Notes under the pieces: generated by a model
The model's database searches: none
What the model saw: the letters and a program-made list of their open reading frames with translations, nothing else
What the model was told of the DNA's origin: nothing
Shown here: piece after piece, positions 1 to 5,040 of the stretch
How positions within the stretch are numbered: position 1 is the stretch's first letter
How the letters are laid out: each line of letters opens with the position of its first letter
Assembly: GCA_030740315.1 (NCBI GenBank)
Contig: JASLXN010000124.1
Span: 1-5,040 of the forward strand
Direction: 5' to 3'
Source: Dehalococcoidia bacterium
Lineage (GTDB): Bacteria > Chloroflexota > Dehalococcoidia > JACVQG01 > JAHKAY01
Length of the DNA: 5,040 bases
Made by a program: the position numbers and the translations under genes

Positions 1-27
1 ATTAGATGTTACTTGAAGGATTCTCAG

Positions 28-142
28 TGTAACAGCGAAAGACCACCAACCACTATAGGCACTCTAGTCAATTATACAACGATGTTTGTAACAGCGTCCA
101 TTGAACAATAAGTACACAGGTTTTGGGGTTGCTGCAACAGCG
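28..142 (+). repeat. Three short direct repeats YGYAACAGCG in gene-free flank
   Basis: The 10-mer TGTAACAGCG occurs exactly at 28-37 and 87-96, and a one-mismatch copy, TGCAACAGCG, lies at 133-142. Start-to-start distances are 59 and 46 bases, so the spacing is not that of a regular array. No supported gene lies in bases 1-219, and I see no tRNA, terminator or clear promoter there. The copies could be binding sites for a regulator of a gene left of the window, or the remains of a repeat. Two exact 10-mers within 70 bases are unlikely by chance, but the third copy sits next to a small palindrome (GTTGCTGCAAC) that may explain it separately. The function is unknown. Confidence 0.35.
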
Positions 143-219
143 GATTGAAACCGGGTATTTGCTGGGGGCGGCGTGGCCAGTGGAGGAATGGTAACCGAGC
201 GAGGGACTGTTCAGCCTTT

Positions 220-714
220 CTACTTGCCAACCTCCATGATTTCGGCGTCTACCCTACCGTCTTCTATGTGAAGAATGGCGTAGGTGGCGGGATAGCCAAC
301 AGTAGAATAGCCCTGGCCGGGATTGAGCCATAGGGTCCCCTTACGCCACTTTTTCTCAGGCTCGTGGGTATGGCCGAACAGGATAATGTCAGCCTCGGGA
401 AACACCTGCGCAATTTCCTTGTCCATCTGCCAGGGGGGACCTCCCCATGAGGGATGGATGATGGCTATCGTGTGGCCGGCGATGCCTATCACTAGTTTAT
501 CCGGGAGGCGTTGCCGGATGGCAGTGCCGTCGGTGTTGCCGTATACCGCCGCCAGGCTGCGGGCGTGCTGCTGCAACTCATCCAGAAAGGTGCTTCCAGT
601 AAAGTCACCGCAGTGGACTACTAGGTCAGCATCGGATACCTCCCGGGCCATGGGGGGCGGCAGGCCAGCCAGGTTATTCATGTGAGTATCCGCAAGCACA
701 AAAATACGGGTCAT
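220..714 (-). CDS. YfcE/MJ0936-family metallophosphoesterase
   Basis: Predicted cytoplasmic dinuclear-metal phosphodiesterase of 164 residues, the usual size for the compact YfcE/MJ0936 group of calcineurin-like phosphoesterases. The metal ligands appear in order: D9 and H11 in LADTH, D37 in HCGDF, N60 in the GNTD block (59-62), H87 in IIHPSWGG, then H115 and H117 in FGHTHEP. A closing NPGQGY (131-136) replaces the commoner NPGS. One oddity is that H87 is followed by Pro-Ser rather than the usual Gly-His, which changes the loop but keeps a metal-binding His. The ATG at 712-714 puts MTRIFVLADTH at the normal family N-terminus. No strong Shine-Dalgarno site precedes it, and a TATAAT lies only 14 bases upstream, so the transcript may be nearly leaderless. 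The natural substrate cannot be assigned; family members hydrolyse artificial phosphodiesters and some cyclic nucleotides. It diverges from the acyl-CoA dehydrogenase and is probably functionally unrelated. Confidence 0.93.
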   Translation of the reverse strand: MTRIFVLADTHMNNLAGLPPPMAREVSDADLVVHCGDFTGSTFLDELQQHARSLAAVYGNTDGTAIRQRLPDKLVIGIAGHTIAIIHPSWGGPPWQMDKEIAQVFPEADIILFGHTHEPEKKWRKGTLWLNPGQGYSTVGYPATYAILHIEDGRVDAEIMEVGK

Positions 715-728
715 GGTAACGCACCATC

Positions 729-734
729 ATTATA
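729..734 (-). promoter_or_regulatory. Minus-strand -10 box (TATAAT) for the phosphoesterase
   Basis: A perfect TATAAT reads on the minus strand (ATTATA on plus), ending 14 bases before the ATG at 714. A start about 7 bases downstream would leave a leader of roughly 7 bases, consistent with the weak ribosome binding site. I find no good -35 hexamer 16-18 bases upstream, so confidence is moderate. Confidence 0.45.
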
Positions 735-752
735 CTACGGTGGTATCTGGTC

Positions 753-761
753 TGCTATAAT
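753..761 (+). promoter_or_regulatory. Extended -10 promoter (TGCTATAAT) for the acyl-CoA dehydrogenase
   Basis: A perfect TGnTATAAT extended -10 element lies 27 bases before the ATG at 789, placing the transcription start near 768 and giving a leader of about 20 bases that contains the Shine-Dalgarno site. The -35 region (TACTAC at 17-bp spacing) does not match consensus. That is tolerable, because an extended -10 can compensate for a poor -35. Confidence 0.6.
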
Positions 762-772
762 CTGAATAACTT

Positions 773-780
773 AGAGGAGG
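773..780 (+). promoter_or_regulatory. Strong ribosome binding site for the acyl-CoA dehydrogenase
   Basis: AGAGGAGG is a near-perfect anti-16S match placed 8 bases before the ATG at 789. It fixes that start codon and suggests efficient translation, unlike the weak site of the divergent phosphoesterase. Confidence 0.85.
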
Positions 781-788
781 TTGTTATT

Positions 789-1916
789 ATGTTGGACTAC
801 TCTTTTAGTGAAGAGCAGCAGATGTACCGTCAGCAAGTGCGGCGTTTTGCTCGTGAGGAGGTGCTACCTCGGAGGCAGGAATGGGATCGGAACCGCACAT
901 ACCCCTGGGAGTTGGTCCAGCGCTTTGTGGCGTTGGGATTAGCCGACCCTTCTATGGACCATGTCACCCGGGGCATCATGGTAGAGGAAGTCGCTTACGC
1001 TGACTTCAACACCGCTTTCCCCGTGTTGCGAGCCTCTTTGCCCTATGCTCTGGACCAGTTCCCCGGCGTGCCAGACAACATTCGCCAACCTTTGATAGAT
1101 GGCTTGAGCCAGGGAACAAAATTGACCGGCCTCTGCTTTACGGAGCCTGAGGCTGGGAGCGATATGGCCAACTTCCGTACGTTCGCCACCAGAGAGCAAG
1201 AGACCTGGCTCATCAATGGATCCAAGAACTCCATTAGCTGGTGTAATTCCGATGCCTATGTGGTCACCTGTAAGACTTCTCATGATAAGTCCGTCTGGTC
1301 GCTCACAAACATCCTGATACCGGCAGATTCTCCCGGTGTCAGTCCGCCACACGTGTGGGATGATGTTGGCACGCGGGGAACGCCCCGAGGAATGGTCAAC
1401 TTTGATAATGTGCGAGTACCCCTGAACCATGCAGTTGGCGCCGAGGGACGGGGCTACGAACTGGTGGCTGATCTATTTGATACCAATCGTTCTTTCATCG
1501 GTCTATGGTGCATCGGTCCGGCTCAGGCATCGGTAGACGAGGCCTGCGAGCATGCCAAACAGCGCCACTCCCTGGGCAAAACCATCTCGCAGTACCAAGG
1601 CGTCAGCTTTGCCCTAGCGGAGGCCCAGACCCTTTTGGAGGCAGCCAGATTGCTATGCTACAAGACCTTGTGGATGGCCGATAACGGGCAGCGCCATTCG
1701 GTGGAGGGGGCCATGTGCAAATGGTGGGTACCCGACATAACCTTTGACATAGTGCACCGGTGCCTTCTCATACACGGCCACTATGGTTATACCCGTGACC
1801 TGCCCTTTGAGCAGCGGATGCGGGATATCATGGGATGGCAAATAGGGGACGGCACCGCCGAGGTATCCAAATTGATTATAGCCCGCAATATGATGGGCAA
1901 GGACTTCACGGGTTAG
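789..1916 (+). CDS. Acyl-CoA dehydrogenase with Asp at the catalytic-base position
   Basis: FAD-dependent acyl-CoA dehydrogenase of 375 residues, a full-length family member expected to introduce a C=C bond into an acyl-CoA and pass electrons to an electron-transfer flavoprotein. Three domains are visible: an N-terminal helical domain (about 1-113, starting YSFSEEQQMYRQQVRRF), a beta domain with the signature CFTEPEAGSD (116-125) and LINGSKNSISW (141-151), and a C-terminal helical domain with RHSLGKTISQYQGVSFALAE (259-278) and HGHYGYTRDLPFEQRMRD (329-346). The C-terminal EGT motif that normally carries the catalytic Glu reads IGDGTAEVSKLIIAR (352-366), so the candidate base is Asp354. The alternative Glu position used by isovaleryl- and long-chain enzymes (before Arg in helix G) appears to be Asn233, so no substitute Glu is evident. 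Asp at this site is known from cyclohexanecarboxyl-CoA and cyclohexene-carboxyl-CoA dehydrogenases; an alicyclic substrate is therefore inferred, not shown. The ATG is fixed by the strong ribosome binding site. The 3' end overlaps the convergent MFS gene by 11 bases. Confidence 0.96.
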   Translation: MLDYSFSEEQQMYRQQVRRFAREEVLPRRQEWDRNRTYPWELVQRFVALGLADPSMDHVTRGIMVEEVAYADFNTAFPVLRASLPYALDQFPGVPDNIRQPLIDGLSQGTKLTGLCFTEPEAGSDMANFRTFATREQETWLINGSKNSISWCNSDAYVVTCKTSHDKSVWSLTNILIPADSPGVSPPHVWDDVGTRGTPRGMVNFDNVRVPLNHAVGAEGRGYELVADLFDTNRSFIGLWCIGPAQASVDEACEHAKQRHSLGKTISQYQGVSFALAEAQTLLEAARLLCYKTLWMADNGQRHSVEGAMCKWWVPDITFDIVHRCLLIHGHYGYTRDLPFEQRMRDIMGWQIGDGTAEVSKLIIARNMMGKDFTG

Positions 1917-3174
1917 GGATGCCAGTAGCCCCGCGAGGCTGCCGGGGGGGGTGGATGAAGTGCAGGATAAAGCCGCCCGCAGTGAAGCTGAGGGCGCTAA
2001 GTATGATGATGGTCTGGTAGCTGCCCAAGCGATCAAAGAGTAGACCTGCAATAAGTGGGGCGAAAGCCCCCATGAAGTTCCCAACCCCAATTAGAAGGCC
2101 AAGGAGCGATCCAAGGGAGCGAGTGCCGAAGAAGTAGCCGGCCAGCCCTGCCAGTGGCGGCATCCGGGTGCCGTAAAAGAAACCATACGCCCCCACCGTC
2201 AGGTAAAGGGTAGCGGGGGTCCTTATCGCCAAAAGCGCCATCACCGCCACCGCCGAGGCGTAATTGGCCAAAATGAAGCTACGCTTCCAGCCAAGCCTAT
2301 CCGCAGCCACACCCATGGTCAATCGGCCGGCTACGCTCAGGATTCCCAGGAGCCCTACAGCTCCTGCCGTCGCCGCACGGGAGACTCCCTGGTCTGTAGC
2401 ATAAGGGACGATGTGGACTGAGAGAAACAGAAGCGGCATCTGCCCCATCACTATTGCCAGCAATAACCACCAGAAGACACCTGTGCTCAACGCCTCCTGA
2501 AAGGCGAACTCCCGGTATGGCCTTGCCAGTTGGTTGGCAGCTGTAACATCGCACTCTTCCCAGCCGTATGGTTTAAGCCCTTTTTTTTCCGGGCCGTGGG
2601 ATATCGTAACGGCTGCTACTAATAGCCCCATGCCAGAGATAACGGCCACTATAACAAAAGCCAGCCGCCAACCGTAGAGGGATATGAAGAGATTTACTAT
2701 GGGGGCGTAGATAAAGGCGCCCAACCCCACACCGGATATTACCATACCGAGCATGGCCCCCCGCCGCTTTACAAACCACCGCTGGATAGTAGCCGTCGGT
2801 ACTACGAATGTAGGACCCAAGCCTATACCCAGAAGGATGTAGGCGAGGATGAGCTGATACAGCTCCGTAACGGCTCCGCTCAGCGCAAGGCCGGCGCCCG
2901 AAAGGACGGCAGCGCCTACCATGGTGACCCGAGGACCGTAGCGGTCGGCAAAGCGGCTCAGCACGAATCCAGCGATGGCGAAGCTCAACATGAAGCTGGT
3001 GTTGGTGGCAGAGGTTTCCGCCCGGCTCCAATCAAATGTCTCGGCCAGGGGGTTAAAGAAAATGCCTAGTGAATACCATATGCCGCCTTCCACGGTGGTG
3101 CTGACAAGGCAGCCCAGTGCCACCGTCCAGCGCGTGAAGGGTGAGTCTCCTTTGACCCGTTGCGATACAGTCAA
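1906..3174 (-). CDS. MFS transporter, MCT/OFA-like (probable monocarboxylate carrier)
   Basis: Integral inner-membrane carrier of 422 residues with about 12 hydrophobic helices in two six-helix halves: roughly 16-40, 58-74, 83-102, 106-126, 139-161, 168-190, then 232-255, 266-287, 298-316, 320-341, 353-378 and 385-407. A charged central loop lies at 192-228. Helix 1 carries EGGIWYSLGIFF (29-40), resembling the acidic-Gly-Gly-aromatic signature of the monocarboxylate and oxalate/formate carrier families. The MFS motif A appears as FADRYGPR (75-82) and again as ADRLGWKR (291-298). The substrate is probably an organic anion but cannot be read from sequence. The start codon is TTG (3172-3174): an in-frame TAG lies upstream, no ATG or GTG intervenes, and the next in-frame ATG (Met62) would remove helix 1. 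The ribosome binding site is weak (GGGGC). The coding strand contains an A8 tract in the central loop and a C8 tract near the C-terminus. It overlaps the convergent acyl-CoA dehydrogenase at its 3' end. Confidence 0.93.
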   Translation of the reverse strand: MTVSQRVKGDSPFTRWTVALGCLVSTTVEGGIWYSLGIFFNPLAETFDWSRAETSATNTSFMLSFAIAGFVLSRFADRYGPRVTMVGAAVLSGAGLALSGAVTELYQLILAYILLGIGLGPTFVVPTATIQRWFVKRRGAMLGMVISGVGLGAFIYAPIVNLFISLYGWRLAFVIVAVISGMGLLVAAVTISHGPEKKGLKPYGWEECDVTAANQLARPYREFAFQEALSTGVFWWLLLAIVMGQMPLLFLSVHIVPYATDQGVSRAATAGAVGLLGILSVAGRLTMGVAADRLGWKRSFILANYASAVAVMALLAIRTPATLYLTVGAYGFFYGTRMPPLAGLAGYFFGTRSLGSLLGLLIGVGNFMGAFAPLIAGLLFDRLGSYQTIIILSALSFTAGGFILHFIHPPRQPRGATGIPNP

Positions 3175-3424
3175 ATGAAATTGCCCCGAGGCTTTCGGCC
3201 GACCCTATTTATTACCATCCACCCACCCGCGAATTACCTATTGGGTACAATCCCGTACCTCTGCCAGGAGTAGCCTCCTTATTACGCCAGGGGGTCTGTG
3301 GGCCAATCCCTTCCAAGCAAGACGCCGGAGTGAGCGAGAGGAAAGACAAACGGTCGTTTAGTAACCGGTGCGGGTGCTGCTGTTGGCCAGGCACATAACC
3401 ATGAGTTGTATAATCCAAAACCGG
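3175..3424. other. 250-bp intergenic gap with small palindromes, no gene supported
   Basis: This stretch lies between the flavoprotein pseudogene and the MFS gene, both on the minus strand. Several short reading frames cross it, but none has a ribosome binding site plus a recognisable protein. Small inverted repeats are visible: GGTAC-6-GTACC (3244-3259), AGGAG-4-CTCCT (3266-3279) and AAACG-2-CGTTT (3348-3359). None is followed by a T-run typical of a rho-independent terminator. No convincing promoter for the MFS gene was found, so it may be read through from the promoter at 4985-5013. I see no tRNA T-arm signature on either strand. Confidence 0.5.
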
Positions 3425-4939
3425 CTATCGGTTGGGGCCAGGAGAACCGGGCTTTTCCCGTGCTGCGTTCTTCCCGGCAATGCGCCCAAAGGCATTGCAT
3501 TCTGCCAGGTTGCCGCCTTCCGAAGGATAAAGCATGCCATAGATTGAGCCCAGATCCCCAGCCCCGTAAAGCCGGGAGATAGGGTTGCCATCGGTATTGA
3601 GTGTCTGGCTGCGGGTGTTGCGGCAGGGCCGACCCTGGGCGTTAGCGCCCCCAGGCCACAGTCCGACGGCGTAGAACAGGGGTTTCTCCAGGGAAATCAG
3701 ATCCAGTGTCCGCCTCTTGAACTCGTGGTCTTGCCCTTTTTCACAGTAGCCGTTGTAAGTGTTTACACTGGTGCGGAGGGCATCTGGGGGCCTGTCCAGT
3801 TTGCGAGTCAGCTCCTCAACAGTGGTACCGCTGATAATCCAGCCACTTGCCAGTTCTTTACTGTTGTTCTGGCTCCAGTGGTAGAGCTGCTTGGAACCTG
3901 CGGATCCGACAATGGTGAGTGGCAAGGCGCTAGCCTTAATACGTTTCTGGTCGAAAATCCAGTAGCAGGGTATACGGGGGTACTCAAGGCGCTGGATATC
4001 AAATAGGCCCAACCCGTAGTAGAGACAGTGCAGCCTGAGGTTCTCGCTGGTGAATCTCTTGCCGTAGCGGTCGACCACTATGTACTCGGTCGGTTCGGGG
4101 TTCCCTCACTCTTGAGCAGCCGAGCAGTCCACCCCTTACCACCGAAGTCCATGCTGAAGCTCCAGGGGTATTCATCAAATTTGCCAACCGTACGGGCGGA
4201 GCAGTAGTTCATGTGCCACAGGTCCGCCCCCACACCCAAGGCCATCCTTATTCCATTCCGTCGCCGGTGTTGGCGGGGCTGCCGTAGAAATAGGCCGGGA
4301 ATGTCTTCAAATAGTTTAGCTTCATCCGCTCGTCGAACTCAAAACAACCACAGTCTAACATAACACCCCGGTTAGCACCGATGTCAATACGCTGTCCTTC
4401 GCCTACCTCCGTCCTTACGCCCACCACCTCCCCGTTGATGTTGGTGAGCAGTTTCCTGGCTGCGGCATTGTGCCTGACTTCAACCCCCCGCTGGCTCACC
4501 TAGTCGTATAGGGACTTCATCATCTGTATACGGGCACCGTTGTAGTGCCATAGCTGTATACTTTCGGCCCCAAGAACCTCCGGGTGCTCGCCTCCGGTGG
4601 CGAACAGGTGGAAATTGCCACCCATCTTCTCTATCCAGTTCTTGTTGTCCGCTATATATTCCGCCCACACCTGAGTAACATCGGGCTCCGTCCACGTTAT
4701 ATCGCCGCTGATACGGTTGAGGCTTTCAACATATTGAACGGTCATTATTACATCCGAAGAGCAATAAAAATGCCACCGGAGAGTCTGCTACTGGTGTAAA
4801 AGCCGTATAGGGGCTGCTTGTCCAGTACTAGGACATCCGCCCCATGGTCCTGGGCAGTGATGCCGGCCACAGCCCCAGCCATGCCGCAGATGACAACATC
4901 TGCGGTGCTGTTCTAAGATGAGTCCAGTTTCATCGCCAT
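3425..4939 (-). pseudogene. Disrupted FAD-dependent oxidoreductase (fumarate reductase/KstD-like, FAD_binding_2)
   Basis: A full-length but non-functional flavoprotein gene; correcting the indels gives about 504 codons. The intact enzyme would bind FAD and reduce or dehydrogenate an organic substrate, in the superfamily of fumarate reductase flavoproteins and 3-ketosteroid dehydrogenases. Joined frames show an N-terminal Rossmann strand (ADVVICG, then GADVLVLDK), a central part with GSPANTGDG, ADLWHMNY and VVDRYGKRF, and a C-terminal FAD motif with LYGAGDLGSIYGMLYPSEGG followed by NAFGRIAG. Lesions, in reading order: TAG at codon 9 (4913-4915); two residues apparently missing from GxGxxG (between 4882 and 4883); a 1-nt deletion near 4760-4769; TAG at 4500-4502 in SLYD-stop-VSQRG, probably an old Trp codon; a conserved GGF changed to GCF (4344-4346); a 5-bp tandem duplication (4250-4259) that creates TAA; and a 1-nt deletion in the C-run at 4097-4100. 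The last 217 codons are open, and amino-acid motifs remain clear, so decay looks recent. Exact substrate and subfamily are unknown. Sequencing error could explain the two 1-nt deletions but hardly the whole set. Confidence 0.88.
4250..4259 (-). repeat. 5-bp tandem duplication (GGAAT)x2 inside the flavoprotein pseudogene
   Basis: The minus strand reads GAC GGAAT GGAAT AAGGATGGCC. Removing one GGAAT unit gives GAC GGA ATA AGG ATG GCC, which encodes DGIRMA, and rejoins the upstream frame (ending SPANTGDG) to the downstream frame (LGVGADLWHMNY). The duplication therefore accounts exactly for the frameshift and the TAA at 4248-4250. It could come from replication slippage or be a 5-bp target-site footprint left after a transposon was excised; the sequence cannot separate these. 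Confidence 0.8.
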
Positions 4940-4947
4940 TTTGGCGT

Positions 4948-4952
4948 CTCCC
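4948..4952 (-). promoter_or_regulatory. Ribosome binding site of the flavoprotein pseudogene
   Basis: GGGAG, within AGAAGGGAGACG, lies 8 bases before the ATG at 4937-4939. This decides the original start: the ATG opens the frame MAMKLDSS-stop-NSTADVVICG, leading into the FAD-binding strand. A second in-frame ATG follows at codon 3 but has poorer spacing. Confidence 0.75.
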
Positions 4953-4984
4953 TTCTGTGCCGTGAGCATTGGCGAATTGCACTC

Positions 4985-5013
4985 ATTTAAGGCCCTTGTG
5001 TAAAGGGTGTCAA
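4985..5013 (-). promoter_or_regulatory. Sigma70-like promoter of the flavoprotein pseudogene
   Basis: On the minus strand a perfect TTGACA (5008-5013) is separated by exactly 17 bases from TTAAAT (4985-4990, 4 of 6 matches to TATAAT). The expected start near 4978 leaves a leader of about 40 bases before the ATG at 4939. The spacer contains an inverted repeat, CCCTT-TACAC-AAGGG (4993-5007), placed where a repressor could block polymerase. The promoter appears intact although the gene is broken, so the region may still be transcribed, possibly reaching the MFS gene downstream. Confidence 0.6.
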
Positions 5014-5040
5014 GGTTGGAGAATCGCCCTACTCCAGGCC

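Noticed and set aside
141..155. CRISPR-like repeat end (GGATTGAAACC)
   Set aside because: ATTGAAAC resembles the 3' end of some CRISPR repeats, but there is one copy only, with no spacers or cas genes.
939..1430. 163-codon antisense frame within the acyl-CoA dehydrogenase gene
   Set aside because: It lies wholly opposite a gene with clear family motifs, and its product resembles nothing I recognise.
3348..3359. AAACGGTCGTTT palindrome as a TetR-type operator
   Set aside because: Two 5-base arms with a 2-base gap are expected several times by chance in 5 kb. It lies about 170 bases from the MFS start with no promoter beside it and no regulator gene in the window.
3409..3414. Plus-strand TATAAT near the end of the pseudogene
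   Set aside because: No -35 element was found and no plus-strand gene follows, so it is probably a chance match.
3212..3591. Small minus-strand reading frames of 68-77 codons over the intergenic gap
   Set aside because: They overlap one another and the pseudogene's 3' end in other frames, lack ribosome binding sites and show no recognisable motifs.
4097..4769. Programmed ribosomal frameshifting in the flavoprotein gene
   Set aside because: The two deletion sites show no slippery heptamer with a following structure, and the third shift is a plain 5-bp duplication. Several frameshifts plus two stops in one gene indicate a pseudogene.
4500..4915. Amber codon recoding (two in-frame TAGs in the flavoprotein gene)
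   Set aside because: TAG also ends the phosphoesterase, the dehydrogenase and the flavoprotein frame at natural C-termini. The same gene also has a duplication and 1-nt deletions, so decay explains the TAGs better than pyrrolysine or reassignment.
4788..4982. 64-codon minus-strand frame starting with GTG at 4982
   Set aside because: It is out of frame with the FAD-binding strand; the true start is the ATG at 4939, which has a well-spaced ribosome binding site. Its His/Gly/Cys-rich content is a frame-shadow effect.

Overview
This 5,040-base window has about 54% G+C by eye and bacterial gene architecture: Shine-Dalgarno sites, sigma70-like promoter hexamers and short intergenic gaps. It holds three intact protein genes and one decayed gene. 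I see no tRNA, rRNA, CRISPR array, insertion sequence or phage gene. An acyl-CoA dehydrogenase, an MCT/OFA-like MFS carrier and a fumarate-reductase/ketosteroid-dehydrogenase-like flavoprotein together suggest an environmental organism that degrades organic acids. Dehalococcoidia-like Chloroflexota or a syntroph-like anaerobe are possible, but this taxonomic guess is weak and rests on gene content alone.

Layout. Bases 1-219 have no supported gene but carry three copies of the 10-mer YGYAACAGCG (Y = T or C). A YfcE/MJ0936-type metallophosphoesterase (220-714, minus) and an acyl-CoA dehydrogenase (789-1916, plus) diverge from a 74-bp intergenic region. That region has a perfect TATAAT on each strand. 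The dehydrogenase converges on, and overlaps by 11 bp, a 12-helix MFS transporter (1906-3174, minus, TTG start). A 250-bp gap without a supported gene follows. Bases 3425-4939 (minus) are a full-length but disrupted FAD-dependent oxidoreductase gene, with its promoter and ribosome binding site still in place (4948-5013).

How the genes may work together (inference). The MFS protein resembles monocarboxylate and oxalate/formate-type carriers. The dehydrogenase has Asp instead of Glu at the usual catalytic-base position, as known for alicyclic (cyclohexane/cyclohexene-carboxyl-CoA) dehydrogenases. The decayed flavoprotein belongs to the FAD_binding_2 superfamily, which includes ketosteroid dehydrogenases. 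A coherent reading is a small locus for uptake and dehydrogenation of a carboxylic acid, possibly cyclic, that is losing one of its redox enzymes. The phosphoesterase looks like an unrelated housekeeping neighbour.

The clearest unusual result is the flavoprotein pseudogene, whose disruptions can be read base by base: two amber codons, two 1-nt deletions, a 5-bp tandem duplication, an apparent two-residue loss in the dinucleotide-binding motif and a changed conserved glycine. I did not find convincing evidence of a new defence, mobile or regulatory system.
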